Assembly (NCBI GenBank): GCA_009649675.1
Contig: WJPL01000003.1
Span: 62,001 to 126,000, forward strand
DNA length: 64,000 bases
Source: Alphaproteobacteria bacterium HT1-32
Lineage (GTDB): Bacteria > Pseudomonadota > Alphaproteobacteria > Rhodospirillales > HT1-32
Direction: 5' to 3'
This document shows, piece after piece, positions 54,089-63,756 of the stretch (position 1 is the stretch's first letter; the number at the start of each line of letters is the position of its first letter). The notes under the pieces were generated by a model, which was given only the letters and a program-made list of their open reading frames with translations, was not told the DNA's origin and did no database searches. A program made the position numbers and the translations under genes.

Positions 54089-55858
54089 ATGACCGAGACG
54101 ATTGAACAATTCGACACAGATATCCTGATCATCGGCTCCGGTGGGGCAGGGCTGTTTGCTGCCCTCCATGCCCAGAAGGCGGCTCCTGATCTTGAAGTTA
54201 CTCTGGCGGTCAAGGGACTGATCGGCAAATGCGGCTGCACCCGTATGGTGCAGGGTGGCTATAATGTGGCACTGAACCCTGCGGATTCCATTGAACGTCA
54301 CTTCATGGACACCATCGTCGGCGGCAAATGGCTGCCCGATCAGGATCTCGCCTGGCGGCTGGTGACAACCGCGATTGAACGTATCCATGAGCTTGAAAAT
54401 GAACTCGGCTGCTTCTTTGACCGCAACCCCGATGGCTCTCTGCATCAGAAAGCCTTCGCCGGGCAGAGCTTTGACCGCACCGTTCATAAAGGCGATCTGA
54501 CGGGAATCGAGATCATCAACCGGCTGATGGAGCAGGTGATGCGCAATCCGCTGCGCCGGCTGGAAGAATGCCGGGCCATTGCGCTGATCAAAACCCCCGC
54601 TGGTGACGCGCTTTCCGGCGTCGTGATGATCGATATGCGGACCGGTAAATTCTTCTTCGTTCGTGCCAAGGCTGTGCTGCTGGCCAGTGGTGGCGGGCCA
54701 ACCATGTATCTTTATCACACGCCTTCGGGCGACAAGACCTGCGACGGTATGGCCATGGCGCTTGATGCCGGGCTGGAACTGCGCGACATGGAAATGGTCC
54801 AGTTCCATCCGACTGGCCTGCTGGCCGGAACCGACACCCGCATGACCGGAACGGTGCTGGAAGAGGGACTGCGCGGGGCCGGCGGTTATCTGCTGAATGG
54901 TGATGGCGAGCGTTTCATGCTGGATTACGATCCGGCCGGTGAACGCGCCACCCGCGACGTGGTCTCCCGTGGCATCTATGCTGAAATGCGCAACGGCAAG
55001 ACAACCCCGAACGGCGGGGTCTATATCGAAATGAAGCATCTCGGCCCGGAAAACGTGGCCAAACGCTTCAAGGGCATGGTCGAACGGTGCGCCGACAGCG
55101 GTTTTGATCTTGCCGGTGACCGCGTTGAAGTCGTGCCAACGGCCCATTACATGATGGGGGGCATGGTTTTCCACGGTGACTGTGAAACCAAGATTGATGG
55201 CCTGTTCATCGCGGGCGAAGATGCGGGCGGTGTCCACGGGGCTAACCGTCTGGGCGGCAACGGGGTCGCAAACTCCACCGTCTTTGGCGGCATTGCCGGT
55301 GATGCAATGGCTGCTTACGTCAAATCAGGCAAAGGTGGCCTGCGTGATCCGGACCGCTCTGCCATTGATGCGGCCATTGCAAAGGCGATCGCGCCTTTTG
55401 CCAAGAAGAAAGGCAATATCAATGGATTGCGGGAACGTCTTTACAATGTGATGTGGGATGATGTCGGCATTATCCGTGACCACGAAGGACTGACCCGAGC
55501 CACAAGCCAGCTTGATGATATTGCTGCCGAGCTTGCCGAGTCCGGTGTCGACGATACAGACCGCGCCTTCAATCTGACCTGGCATGACCGCCTGAACATG
55601 GACAGCCTGGTCGAGATCAGCCGCGCCATCGCCTTTGCCTCGCTGGCACGTGAAGACAGTCGCGGTGCACATTACCGGGCAGATTTTCCAGAAGCCGGCG
55701 ATCTGAACACGACAGCCTATACCGTTGTGACCAAGGAAGAGGGGGCCTTCAAAGCAACCACCCGACCGGTCGAATTTACCATCGTCCGTCCGGGTGAAAG
55801 CCTGATCGGCGACGATATCGGTGCCCCGCCGGCGGCCGCCAGTAACACAGCGCCTTAA
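54089..55858 (+). CDS. succinate dehydrogenase/fumarate reductase-like flavoprotein without the covalent-FAD histidine
   Basis: 589 residues. It has the FAD-binding N-terminus IIGSGGAGLFAALHAQ, the active-site motifs FHPTG, GLRGAGGYLLNGDGERFM, PTAHYMMGG and GANRLGGNGVANSTVFGG, and the C-terminal helical domain. In SdhA and FrdA a histidine in (R)SHTV binds FAD covalently; here the region reads GKCGCTRMVQGGYN with no His, as in L-aspartate oxidase. FAD is therefore probably held non-covalently. The substrate may be a succinate or fumarate derivative rather than succinate itself. It is the fourth gene of a tight operon and is followed after 20 bases by the fumarase genes. Confidence 0.88.
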   Translation: MTETIEQFDTDILIIGSGGAGLFAALHAQKAAPDLEVTLAVKGLIGKCGCTRMVQGGYNVALNPADSIERHFMDTIVGGKWLPDQDLAWRLVTTAIERIHELENELGCFFDRNPDGSLHQKAFAGQSFDRTVHKGDLTGIEIINRLMEQVMRNPLRRLEECRAIALIKTPAGDALSGVVMIDMRTGKFFFVRAKAVLLASGGGPTMYLYHTPSGDKTCDGMAMALDAGLELRDMEMVQFHPTGLLAGTDTRMTGTVLEEGLRGAGGYLLNGDGERFMLDYDPAGERATRDVVSRGIYAEMRNGKTTPNGGVYIEMKHLGPENVAKRFKGMVERCADSGFDLAGDRVEVVPTAHYMMGGMVFHGDCETKIDGLFIAGEDAGGVHGANRLGGNGVANSTVFGGIAGDAMAAYVKSGKGGLRDPDRSAIDAAIAKAIAPFAKKKGNINGLRERLYNVMWDDVGIIRDHEGLTRATSQLDDIAAELAESGVDDTDRAFNLTWHDRLNMDSLVEISRAIAFASLAREDSRGAHYRADFPEAGDLNTTAYTVVTKEEGAFKATTRPVEFTIVRPGESLIGDDIGAPPAAASNTAP

Positions 55859-55878
55859 CCCCAGGGACGGAAACGGAC

Positions 55879-56844
55879 ATGATTGATCAGAAGCTTATTC
55901 AGTCCACCGGCGAGAAGCTGATGGAAAAAGCCGGGATCGAAATTCCGGATGATTACCTCACCGGCGTGAAGGCCATGGCCAACGCCGAAGATGGCGAACT
56001 TTCGGCATTCGTTCTGCGGGCAATGCTGGAGAATTACGAAGCCGCGAAACAGGACCGCCGGGCCATGTGTGCAGATACCGGCGTGCCGCGCTGGTATGTG
56101 AAGATCGGCAATGACGCAAAACTGGCAGGTGGTCCAATTGCGATGGAAGCTGCCATTCGCAAGGCAACGGCGACGGCGACACATGATATTCCGTTACGGC
56201 CAAACCGGGTGCATCCGCTCTGGCGCACCGATCACAACAACAATGTCGGCCTTAACGCACCGGAAATCGAATACAGTTTTGAACCGGATGCCGACTGGAT
56301 CGACCTGACCAGCGTTCATAAGGGCGGTCTGTTCGGAACCGATTACCGGATGCTGTTTCCGGGCGACGGAATTGACGGCATCAAGCGTTTCTATCTCGAC
56401 ACGCTGGTGTCATTCGGCAAACGCGGTCTGGCCTGTCAGCCGGCGATCATCGGTGTTGGTCTTGGCGGCTCCAAGGATACAACGATGGTGCTGGGCAAGC
56501 AGGCTGCCTGCCTGCGTACCGTTGGTGACCGCAATCCGGATCCGAAGGTTGCCGCGCTGGAGCTCGAACTTCAGGAAATCGGCAATAATATCGGCATGGG
56601 AGCCATGGGCTTCGTTGGCAAGTCGATGGTCGTCGATTGTCATATCGAATGTGGCTTCACCCATACCGGCGGTATGCCGATGAGTGTCCATGCCTTCTGT
56701 CTGTCGTCACGGCGGGCAACGGCACGTATCTATAATGATGGCCGGGTCGAATATCGCACCGATCCGGAATGGTTCACCCCCTACATGAGACGGGAGACGG
56801 TCGAATGGTCACCAAAAGCGGACGGCTTAAAGAAGTCCGGATAA
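55879..56844 (+). CDS. class I fumarase / tartrate dehydratase alpha subunit
   Basis: 321 residues. The N-terminal hydro-lyase domain has the first cluster ligand region RRAMCADTGVPRWYVKIG, NNNVGLNAPEIEY, and CHIECGFTHTGGMPMSV with further Cys and His. Class I hydratases carry an oxygen-sensitive 4Fe-4S cluster and add water to fumarate, mesaconate or make oxaloacetate from tartrate. The two-subunit form matches TtdA-like and many mesaconase-type enzymes. It overlaps the beta subunit gene by 40 bases. Confidence 0.9.
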   Translation: MIDQKLIQSTGEKLMEKAGIEIPDDYLTGVKAMANAEDGELSAFVLRAMLENYEAAKQDRRAMCADTGVPRWYVKIGNDAKLAGGPIAMEAAIRKATATATHDIPLRPNRVHPLWRTDHNNNVGLNAPEIEYSFEPDADWIDLTSVHKGGLFGTDYRMLFPGDGIDGIKRFYLDTLVSFGKRGLACQPAIIGVGLGGSKDTTMVLGKQAACLRTVGDRNPDPKVAALELELQEIGNNIGMGAMGFVGKSMVVDCHIECGFTHTGGMPMSVHAFCLSSRRATARIYNDGRVEYRTDPEWFTPYMRRETVEWSPKADGLKKSG

Positions 56845-57485
56845 ACACACCGGTCTCTGCGGAAGATATCGCAAAGCTGGAACTCGGCGATGTCGTCTAT
56901 CTGGACGGTATTATCTATACGGCACGTGAAGGCGTGTATGAACGGATTCTCGGGGCAGGGGAAAAGCCGCCAGTCGATATCGCGGCGCTCACCAACGTGA
57001 ATTTCCACTGTTCGCCTGCTGCCCGGGTGAATGACGATGGCAGCTTTACAATTGGTGCTGTGACAGCAACCGCCAGCTTCAGGTTCTCGAAATGGCTGCC
57101 CCAGTGGTTTGAAACCTCCGGCTGCAAGGTCATCATCGGCAAGGGCGGCATGAGCAGCGAAGATTACAAGAATATCTTCGTGCCGAACGGGGCAACATAC
57201 CTGACCACGGTAGGATACGGAACCGGCGCCCTGCTGGGACGGGGGATTCGGAAAATTCGTGATGCGGTCTGGCTTGATGACCTCGGCATTGCCCAGGCCA
57301 TGTGGATTCTGGAAGTCGAAAAATTCGGCCCCTTCATCGTTGATTGCGACCGTGAAGGAAACAGCCTGTTCGAGGAACAGAATGCCGCTGTCGCCGGGCA
57401 GATCGAAGGCCTGTACGAAGGTCTGAAACGCCCGGCTCTTCATCGCTACGGCGAAACCGATGATCGCAAGGAAGAGCTGATCTGA
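56805..57485 (+). CDS. class I fumarase / tartrate dehydratase beta subunit
   Basis: 226 residues from the ATG at 56805 (GGAG upstream), which lies inside the alpha gene. It begins with IRINTPVSAEDIAKLELGD-like sequence (VRINTPVSAEDI) and has YTAREGVYERIL and the conserved GKGGMSSEDY loop of the C-terminal fumarase domain. It closes the active site formed with the alpha subunit. Last gene of the operon. The alternative ATG at 56769 would add 12 residues not typical of the family. Confidence 0.9.
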   Translation: MVTKSGRLKEVRINTPVSAEDIAKLELGDVVYLDGIIYTAREGVYERILGAGEKPPVDIAALTNVNFHCSPAARVNDDGSFTIGAVTATASFRFSKWLPQWFETSGCKVIIGKGGMSSEDYKNIFVPNGATYLTTVGYGTGALLGRGIRKIRDAVWLDDLGIAQAMWILEVEKFGPFIVDCDREGNSLFEEQNAAVAGQIEGLYEGLKRPALHRYGETDDRKEELI

Positions 57486-57543
57486 CCCACCTGACAGTGA
57501 AGCCTGTTGCTGTCGCACGCCCTGTCATCCGGACCTCGTCAGA

Positions 57544-57582
57544 GGAAGATTGACCAGACCTGTCAGGTCTCAGTCATCTTCC
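57544..57582 (+). terminator. long hairpin after the fumarase genes
   Basis: GGAAGATTGAC and GTCATCTTCC form an outer stem (one bulged T) and AGACCTG-T-CAGGTCT an inner stem. There is no U run, so rho-independent termination is unsure. It is the main structure in the 190 bases before the GST gene. Confidence 0.5.
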
Positions 57583-57675
57583 CGGACGGGTTCCGGATAA
57601 AAGGGGGCTGATGGCTTTGACTACGCCTGATTTATTCGCATTAATATGCTGATATAAAACAGGGAAACTCCAAAC

Positions 57676-58296
57676 ATGTTGAAAATTCTAGGTCGCGCAA
57701 ATTCATCGAATGTGCGCAAGGTTCTTTGGGCTGCAACAGAACTCGGACAGGCGTTCGAGCGCAGCGATGTCGGCGGCCCCTTTGGCGGCAATGACACACC
57801 TGACTATCTTCGTATGAACCCGACGGGTCTGGTGCCAACGCTGATTGATGGCGATGTCATCGTCTGGGAATCGAATGCGATCATTCGCTATCTCGGCGCG
57901 AAATACGGTGCCGGTTCACTCTGGCCGACCGATATTGCGGTACGCGCTGATGCCGACAAATGGATGGACTGGCAGATTTTCACACTCGCCGGGCCAATGA
58001 CGCACCTGCTTCACAGCCATATGGGGACGCCGGGCCGTGCCGGAACGCCGGAAAGCATCGCCGCCGCCGAGTCGGAACTGGTGAAGCACTGGACGGTTCT
58101 GGAAAAAGGCCTGGAAGGTCGTGATTTCATTGCCGGTGACCAGTTGACGATGGGTGATATCCCACCGGGTTTCTTCATTAATCGCTGGCGCCAGCTGGCC
58201 AAAAACCAGCCGGAATTCCCGAATATTTCGGCCTGGCATGAGCGGCTGAAGCAGCGGGAAGGCTATAAAAAGCATATCGTCGACGCTGGTATCTGA
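57676..58296 (+). CDS. glutathione S-transferase family protein
   Basis: 206 residues. The N-terminal thioredoxin-like domain has NPTGLVPTLIDG and the glutathione-binding WESNAIIRYL (Glu-Ser), with SSN near residue 10 as the likely activating site. The C-terminal helical domain includes FIAGDQLTMGDIPPGFF. It may conjugate or isomerise electrophiles. It has its own upstream AT-rich segment near 57630-57675 and a strong terminator after it, so it is probably transcribed alone. Substrate unknown. Confidence 0.9.
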   Translation: MLKILGRANSSNVRKVLWAATELGQAFERSDVGGPFGGNDTPDYLRMNPTGLVPTLIDGDVIVWESNAIIRYLGAKYGAGSLWPTDIAVRADADKWMDWQIFTLAGPMTHLLHSHMGTPGRAGTPESIAAAESELVKHWTVLEKGLEGRDFIAGDQLTMGDIPPGFFINRWRQLAKNQPEFPNISAWHERLKQREGYKKHIVDAGI

Positions 58297-58341
58297 CCTC
58301 TGACAGTCTGCTATCCGCAGGCTGTAATTCCGATATGTATG

Positions 58342-58385
58342 GTCCCGGGTTTGCTCAATTTGAGCAGCCCGGGACTTTTATTTTC
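58342..58385 (+). terminator. strong terminator after the GST gene
   Basis: GTCCCGGG (58342-58349) pairs with CCCGGGAC (58368-58375) and the inner TGCTCAA with TTGAGCA, followed by TTTTATTTT. A textbook rho-independent terminator. Confidence 0.92.
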
Positions 58386-58623
58386 CTGTCAAAATTCCGG
58401 TTTGTCGGGTTTCTCACGGTCCGCAGATGCCAGATTTCGCGGATTTCGCGGCAAAATCGGCAAGATCACACAATAATTCGCATCTGAAGGAACATTCATT
58501 CACAGTGTAAACCGTCCTTTAATCATCGGTGCGAGGGCGTTATACAGTTGCGCACTGCACCAAAGCGTGGCGAACGCTGTTGCTGCGGCCCGGGAAGGGG
58601 CCGCCTAGAACGGGAAGAGGCTC
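58386..58623 (+). promoter_or_regulatory. leader and promoter region of the nuo operon
   Basis: 238 bases with no gene. It holds a direct repeat ATTTCGCGG-ATTTCGCGG near 58433-58450. A TTATAC near 58540 could be a -10 box; I find no clear -35 at the right spacing. GGGAAGAGG just before the nuoA start is the ribosome site. Confidence 0.4.
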
Positions 58624-58989
58624 ATGGACGACCTTTTGATGGAATATTTACCGATCCTGATTTTCCTCGGGATTGCCATCGGTCTTGCGGCGATCATTCT
58701 GATTGCTTCCTATGTCGTTGCTCCGCAGCGACCTGACGCAGAAAAACTATCCGCCTATGAGTGCGGATTTGATGCTTTTGACGATGCCCGTAACAAATTC
58801 GATGTCCGGTTCTATCTCGTTGCGATCCTGTTCATCATTTTTGATCTGGAAGTTGCCTTCCTGTTTCCCTGGGCAGTATCACTCGGAGACATCGGACTCT
58901 TCGGTTTCTGGTCGATGGTTGTCTTCCTCGGCATCCTGACCATCGGCTTTATCTATGAATGGAAAAAAGGTGCTCTGGAATGGGAGTGA
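58624..58989 (+). CDS. nuoA: NADH-quinone oxidoreductase subunit A
   Basis: 121 residues with three membrane helices. The NuoA signature is present: [41 protein letters not shown] (quoted in part: [20 protein letters not shown]). It is a membrane-arm subunit of complex I next to the quinone site. First gene of the operon; its last ten bases overlap the nuoB start. Confidence 0.97.
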   Translation: MDDLLMEYLPILIFLGIAIGLAAIILIASYVVAPQRPDAEKLSAYECGFDAFDDARNKFDVRFYLVAILFIIFDLEVAFLFPWAVSLGDIGLFGFWSMVVFLGILTIGFIYEWKKGALEWE

Positions 58990-59534
58990 TCGAAAACCCC
59001 GCCCGTTCGGCCGCCCAGCCGCTTGCACCCGGTGCTGAGCAGGACGCGCTTCTCAACACCATCGGTGATGAAATTCAGAACAAGGGCTTTGTCCTGGCCA
59101 ATGTCGACAAGCTGGTAAACTGGGCACGCTCCGGATCACTCTGGCCGATGACCTTTGGTCTGGCCTGCTGTGCCGTCGAGATGATGCATACCGCCTGTTC
59201 ACGTTATGACATGGACCGGTTCGGCGTGGTTTTCCGCCCGTCTCCCCGTCAGTCAGATGTCATGATCGTTGCCGGCACCCTGACCAACAAGATGGCTCCC
59301 GCTCTCCGCAAGGTCTATGACCAGATGGCTGAGCCCCGCTGGGTCATTTCAATGGGCAGCTGTGCCAATGGTGGCGGCTATTATCATTACAGTTATTCGG
59401 TGGTTCGCGGCTGCGACCGGATTGTTCCGGTCGACATTTATGTCCCGGGCTGCCCACCGACAGCCGAAGCGCTGCTGTACGGCATCATGCAGTTGCAGCG
59501 CAAAATCAAACGCACTGGCACAATCGCCCGATAA
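58980..59534 (+). CDS. nuoB: NADH-quinone oxidoreductase subunit B
   Basis: 184 residues from the ATG at 58980, inside the end of nuoA; an ATG at 58959 would add seven unlikely residues. Cluster N2 ligands are all present: [21 protein letters not shown] and [12 protein letters not shown]. It carries the last iron-sulfur cluster before quinone in complex I. Confidence 0.97.
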   Translation: MGVIENPARSAAQPLAPGAEQDALLNTIGDEIQNKGFVLANVDKLVNWARSGSLWPMTFGLACCAVEMMHTACSRYDMDRFGVVFRPSPRQSDVMIVAGTLTNKMAPALRKVYDQMAEPRWVISMGSCANGGGYYHYSYSVVRGCDRIVPVDIYVPGCPPTAEALLYGIMQLQRKIKRTGTIAR

Positions 59535-59556
59535 TCCGGGCTGGTAGGATCGAGTA

Positions 59557-60180
59557 ATGGCAGACGAAACCCTGACCGACCTCGGCGAGTTTATCTCCGG
59601 CGCGCAAGCCAACGATGTCACTGGCTTTGACGTGAAGAACGGAGAACTTACGCTGACGGTTCTTCCCGCCGGTATCAACCGCGTCCTGCGCTTTCTCCGG
59701 GATGATACGAACTGCAAGTTCACGACTCTTGTTGATCTGTGTGGCGCTGATTATCCGGATCGCGAGAAACGCTTCGAGGTCGTATATCACCTGCTCAGCA
59801 TCACCCAGAACCTGCGGGTGCGGCTCAAGGTCTCAACCGACGAAGACACGCCGGTGCTTTCCGTTGTCGAAGTCTTTCCGGCCGCCGGCTGGTTCGAGCG
59901 CGAAACGTGGGATCTGTACGGTATCTATTTCTCCGGCAATCCGGACCTTCGCCGCATCATGACCGACTATGGATTTGAAGGTCATCCGCTGCGCAAGGAT
60001 TTCCCGCTGACCGGATATGTTGAATTGCGTTACGACGATGAACAGAAGCGCGTGGTCTACGAGCCGGTCAAGCTGACCCAGGACTTCCGCAGCTTTGATT
60101 TCATGAGTCCCTGGGAAGGGGCCAAGCATATTCTGCCAGGCGACGAAAAAGCCGAAACGAAGCAAGCGGGTGACGACTGA
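59557..60180 (+). CDS. nuoC: NADH-quinone oxidoreductase subunit C
   Basis: 207 residues. The 30 kDa-subunit motif is clear: [20 protein letters not shown], then [20 protein letters not shown]. It is a separate protein, not fused to NuoD as in enterobacteria. Its stop shares a base with the nuoD start (TGATG). Confidence 0.97.
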   Translation: MADETLTDLGEFISGAQANDVTGFDVKNGELTLTVLPAGINRVLRFLRDDTNCKFTTLVDLCGADYPDREKRFEVVYHLLSITQNLRVRLKVSTDEDTPVLSVVEVFPAAGWFERETWDLYGIYFSGNPDLRRIMTDYGFEGHPLRKDFPLTGYVELRYDDEQKRVVYEPVKLTQDFRSFDFMSPWEGAKHILPGDEKAETKQAGDD

Positions 60181-61367
60181 TGCCTGAACAGCAGATTGAG
60201 AATTTCCAGATCAACTTCGGACCGCAGCACCCTGCGGCCCACGGCGTGTTGCGTCTGGTACTGGAAATGGATGGCGAGGTGGTCGACCGCGCTGATCCGC
60301 ATATCGGCCTGCTGCATCGCGGCACCGAGAAGCTGATCGAGCACAAGACCTATCTGCAGGCCGTACCTTACTTTGACCGGCTCGACTACGTCGCGCCGAT
60401 GAATCAGGAGCACGCTTTCGCGCTGGCTGTCGAGAAACTGCTCGGCATCACGCCGCCGCCGCGAGGTCAGGCCATCCGGGTGCTTTATGCCGAGATCGGT
60501 CGCATTCTGAACCATTTGCTGAACATCACGACCTTCGCGCTGGATGTCGGGGCCATGACCCCGCTGCTCTATGCCTTCGAAGACCGCGAACTGCTGATGG
60601 AATTCTACGAACGCGCTTCCGGTGCCCGTCTGCATGCTGCCTATTTCCGCCCCGGCGGGGTTGCCTTCGACCTGCCGCCGGGCCTGATCGACGATATCCT
60701 CAAATTCTGCGATCACTTCCCGGAAACCATGGACACCATGGAAGGGCTGCTGACCGAAAATCGTATCTACAAACAGCGGACCGTCGATATCGGTGTGGTC
60801 AGCGCTGAAGATGCACAGGCATGGGGCTTCACCGGCGTTATGCTGCGCGGGTCCGGCGTGCCCTGGGATCTGCGCAAGGCTCAGCCTTATGACGGCTACG
60901 AAACCTATGACTTTGATATTCCCGTTGGTGTGCACGGTGATTGCTATGATCGCTATGTCTGCCGCATGGAAGAAATGAAGCAGAGTGTTTCAATCATCCG
61001 TCAGGCCTGCGAACGCATTCAGAAACATGCCGGTGAGCCTGTGAAGGTTGAGAACAACAAGATATCTCCGCCGTCACGGGCGAAGATGAAGCAATCGATG
61101 GAAGCACTGATCCATCACTTCAAACTGTATACCGAAGGCTATCATGTGCCGGCGGGCGAAACCTATACAGCCGTTGAAGCGCCGAAAGGCGAGTTCGGGG
61201 TGTATCTGGTTTCAGATGGCAGCAACAAGCCATACCGCTGCAAGATCCGGGCACCCGGATTTCCACATCTGCAGGGAATCGATTTCCTGTCCAAGGGCCA
61301 TATGCTGGCCGATGTCGTCGCCATCATCGGTTCACTAGATATCGTGTTCGGGGAGATTGACCGGTGA
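60180..61367 (+). CDS. nuoD: NADH-quinone oxidoreductase subunit D
   Basis: 395 residues, 49 kDa-subunit family. [20 protein letters not shown] at the N-terminus and later [17 protein letters not shown] are diagnostic. With NuoB it forms the quinone-binding pocket. The N-terminus is short and direct, with no NuoC fusion. It overlaps nuoE by GTGA. Confidence 0.97.
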   Translation: MPEQQIENFQINFGPQHPAAHGVLRLVLEMDGEVVDRADPHIGLLHRGTEKLIEHKTYLQAVPYFDRLDYVAPMNQEHAFALAVEKLLGITPPPRGQAIRVLYAEIGRILNHLLNITTFALDVGAMTPLLYAFEDRELLMEFYERASGARLHAAYFRPGGVAFDLPPGLIDDILKFCDHFPETMDTMEGLLTENRIYKQRTVDIGVVSAEDAQAWGFTGVMLRGSGVPWDLRKAQPYDGYETYDFDIPVGVHGDCYDRYVCRMEEMKQSVSIIRQACERIQKHAGEPVKVENNKISPPSRAKMKQSMEALIHHFKLYTEGYHVPAGETYTAVEAPKGEFGVYLVSDGSNKPYRCKIRAPGFPHLQGIDFLSKGHMLADVVAIIGSLDIVFGEIDR

Positions 61368-61984
61368 GCGACTCATTTGAATTTACAGCCGACAATCTGG
61401 CGCAGGCAAAGACGATCATTGGCCGCTATCCGGAAGGTTTTCAGGCCAGTGCGGTGATGCCGCTGCTGTTTATGGCGCAACGCCAGAATGCCAATCACCT
61501 GACCGTTCCGGCAATTGAATATGTCGCGGAAATGCTGTCGATGCCGGTGATTCGCGTCATGGAAGTCGCGACCTTCTACACGATGTACAATCTCGACCCG
61601 GTCGGGACACATATGATTGAGGTCTGCACCACCACGCCATGCTGGCTGCGCGGCTCGTCGAAAATTGTCGATGCCTGCAAGAAAGAACTCGGTATCGGTA
61701 TCGGTGAGACAACCGATGACGGCAAGTTCACGCTGAAGGAAGCCGAATGCCTGGGGGCCTGCGTCAATGCCCCGATGTGCCAGATTGGCGATCATTATTA
61801 TGAAGACCTCAGCGAAGAAACGATGGTCGAGATCATCAAGGCGCTGCGTGATGGCAAGGAACCGAAGGCCGGTACGCAGATTGACCGGTATACCTCAGCC
61901 CCCGCAGGCGGCCTGACAACGCTGACCGGTGACCAAATCAAGCCGGAACTGCGCAGCGATGGCGCGTTCGATGGAGATGACTGA
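61364..61984 (+). CDS. nuoE: NADH-quinone oxidoreductase subunit E
   Basis: 206 residues, 24 kDa-subunit family with a thioredoxin-like fold. 2Fe-2S ligands lie in [11 protein letters not shown] and [15 protein letters not shown]. The GTG start at 61364 overlaps the nuoD stop. The C-terminal extension of about 45 residues after the fold is Pro/Ala-rich, as often in alphaproteobacteria. Confidence 0.95.
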   Translation: MSDSFEFTADNLAQAKTIIGRYPEGFQASAVMPLLFMAQRQNANHLTVPAIEYVAEMLSMPVIRVMEVATFYTMYNLDPVGTHMIEVCTTTPCWLRGSSKIVDACKKELGIGIGETTDDGKFTLKEAECLGACVNAPMCQIGDHYYEDLSEETMVEIIKALRDGKEPKAGTQIDRYTSAPAGGLTTLTGDQIKPELRSDGAFDGDD

Positions 61985-63270
61985 TGCTTGCTGACAAGGA
62001 CAGAATTTTCCAGAATCTCTACGGAATCCACGACTGGCGCCTTAAAGGTGCCATGGCACGCGGTGACTGGGATAATACCAAGGCCATCCTTGCCAAGGGG
62101 CGGGACTGGATCATCGACGAGATGAAGGCATCCGGCCTTCGTGGTCGCGGCGGTGCCGGTTTCCCGACCGGCGTCAAATGGTCCTTCATGCCGAAGGAAG
62201 TGGGCGCGCGTCCGCATTACCTCGTGGTCAATGCCGATGAGGGCGAACCCGGTACCTGCAAGGACCGGGACATGATGCGCCATGAACCGCACAAGCTGAT
62301 CGAAGGCTGTCTGATTGCCTGCTTCGCCATGCAGGCCCATGCTGCCTATATCTATATCCGGGGCGAGTTTATCGAAGAGGCCAATCGCCTCGAACATGCA
62401 ATTGACGAAGCCCGTGCTGCCGGTCTGATCGGCAAGAATGCCTGCGGGTCCGGCTGGGATTTCGAATGCTACGTCCATCGCGGCTCCGGTGCCTATATCT
62501 GTGGTGAGGAAACCGCACTGATCGAAAGCCTTGAAGGCAAGAAGGGTCAGCCACGGCTGAAACCTCCTTTCCCTGCTGGTGCCGGTCTGTATGGCTGCCC
62601 GACCACGGTGAATAATGTGGAAAGCATTGCGGTCGCCCCGACCATTCTCCGCCGTGGCCCGGCATGGTTTGCCGGTATTGGCCGCCCGAACAACACAGGC
62701 ACCAAGGTCTTCTGCATTTCCGGTGCCGTGAACAATCCCTGCAATGTCGAAGAAGCGATGAGCATTCCGCTTAAGGAACTTATCGAGAAACATGCCGGTG
62801 GCGTCACCGGTGGCTGGGACAACCTGCTGGCCGTGATTCCCGGCGGATCATCCACACCTATGATTCCGAAATCAGTTTGCGACGATGTTCTGATGGATTT
62901 TGATGCCCTGCGTGAAGCCCAGACCGGGCTTGGCACCGCGGCTGTCATCGTCATGGACAAGTCAGTAGATCTGATCAAGGCCATTGCCCGCCTGGCAGAG
63001 TTCTACAAGCATGAGAGCTGTGGCCAGTGCACGCCCTGCCGTGAAGGTACGGGCTGGATGTGGCGTGTCATGGAGCGCATGGTCACAGGTGAAGCCGAGC
63101 CGGAAGAAATCGACCATCTGCTTGAAGTCACCTATCAGGTTGAAGGTCATACAATCTGCGCCCTTGGGGATGCGGCCGCCTGGCCAATTCAGGGACTGAT
63201 CCGTCATTTCCGGCCGCTCCTTGAACAGCGTATTGCCAGCTATCACGGCACTGCGGTGGCAGCGGAGTAG
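61984..63270 (+). CDS. nuoF: NADH-quinone oxidoreductase subunit F
   Basis: 428 residues, 51 kDa-subunit family. NADH and FMN binding are shown by [17 protein letters not shown] and [18 protein letters not shown]. The 4Fe-4S ligands are in [15 protein letters not shown] and near [16 protein letters not shown]. It is the entry point for electrons from NADH. The start shares bases with the nuoE stop. Confidence 0.97.
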   Translation: MLADKDRIFQNLYGIHDWRLKGAMARGDWDNTKAILAKGRDWIIDEMKASGLRGRGGAGFPTGVKWSFMPKEVGARPHYLVVNADEGEPGTCKDRDMMRHEPHKLIEGCLIACFAMQAHAAYIYIRGEFIEEANRLEHAIDEARAAGLIGKNACGSGWDFECYVHRGSGAYICGEETALIESLEGKKGQPRLKPPFPAGAGLYGCPTTVNNVESIAVAPTILRRGPAWFAGIGRPNNTGTKVFCISGAVNNPCNVEEAMSIPLKELIEKHAGGVTGGWDNLLAVIPGGSSTPMIPKSVCDDVLMDFDALREAQTGLGTAAVIVMDKSVDLIKAIARLAEFYKHESCGQCTPCREGTGWMWRVMERMVTGEAEPEEIDHLLEVTYQVEGHTICALGDAAAWPIQGLIRHFRPLLEQRIASYHGTAVAAE

Positions 63271-63273
63271 GGC

Positions 63274-63459
63274 ATGGAACCGGTCAGTTTCATCATCGTC
63301 GCCGCCCTGCAGATCATTCCCTGCTGGAAAGCGCTTGAGAAAGCCGGCATGACGCCGGCCCTGTCCCTGATCGCACTGATACCGGGTCTGGGGCTGCTGA
63401 TTGTACTGTTCATTCTGGCTTATGGCCGCTGGCCAGCCATCAATGACGGGCGGCGCTGA
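63274..63459 (+). CDS. small membrane protein A inside the nuo operon
   Basis: 61 residues with two hydrophobic segments joined by CWKALEKAGMTP, ending AYGRWPAINDGRR. It begins three bases after the nuoF stop and ends two bases before the next small gene, so it is embedded in the operon. It aligns with the following protein over about 40 residues: shared P-C-W, K-x-A-G, P, L-I, I-P and RWP. It is not a standard complex I subunit; function unknown. Confidence 0.75.
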   Translation: MEPVSFIIVAALQIIPCWKALEKAGMTPALSLIALIPGLGLLIVLFILAYGRWPAINDGRR

Positions 63460-63460
63460 C

Positions 63461-63754
63461 ATGTTCGAAGCGATGTTTGCCATCATTGCCGGTTTCGGCC
63501 TTCTGATCAGCGGGTTCTTTCTCGCACTTTACTTCCTGCTGCCGGTCTGGCCCTGCTGGGTCATTGCGAAGCGGGCTGGCTATTCACCGGTATGGGCGTT
63601 TCTGATCGTCATCCCGGTTGTAAATATCATCGTCATGTGGTTGTTCGCCTTCTCCCGATGGCCGAACGAGGGAGATGGTCTCGGGGCCATCGACGTCACA
63701 GCCTTTGGCACGAATTCGCAGTTGGAAAATCGCCCTGGAAGCGATAGGGGATAG
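63461..63754 (+). CDS. small membrane protein B inside the nuo operon
   Basis: 97 residues from the ATG at 63461. Three hydrophobic stretches: about 3-27, then [20 protein letters not shown] and [20 protein letters not shown], which repeat the pattern of protein A before it. A hydrophilic tail of about 25 residues follows. It is placed between nuoF and nuoG, where Escherichia coli has nothing. Possibly an assembly or accessory protein of complex I; this is inferred from position alone. Confidence 0.75.
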   Translation: MFEAMFAIIAGFGLLISGFFLALYFLLPVWPCWVIAKRAGYSPVWAFLIVIPVVNIIVMWLFAFSRWPNEGDGLGAIDVTAFGTNSQLENRPGSDRG

Positions 63755-63756
63755 AG

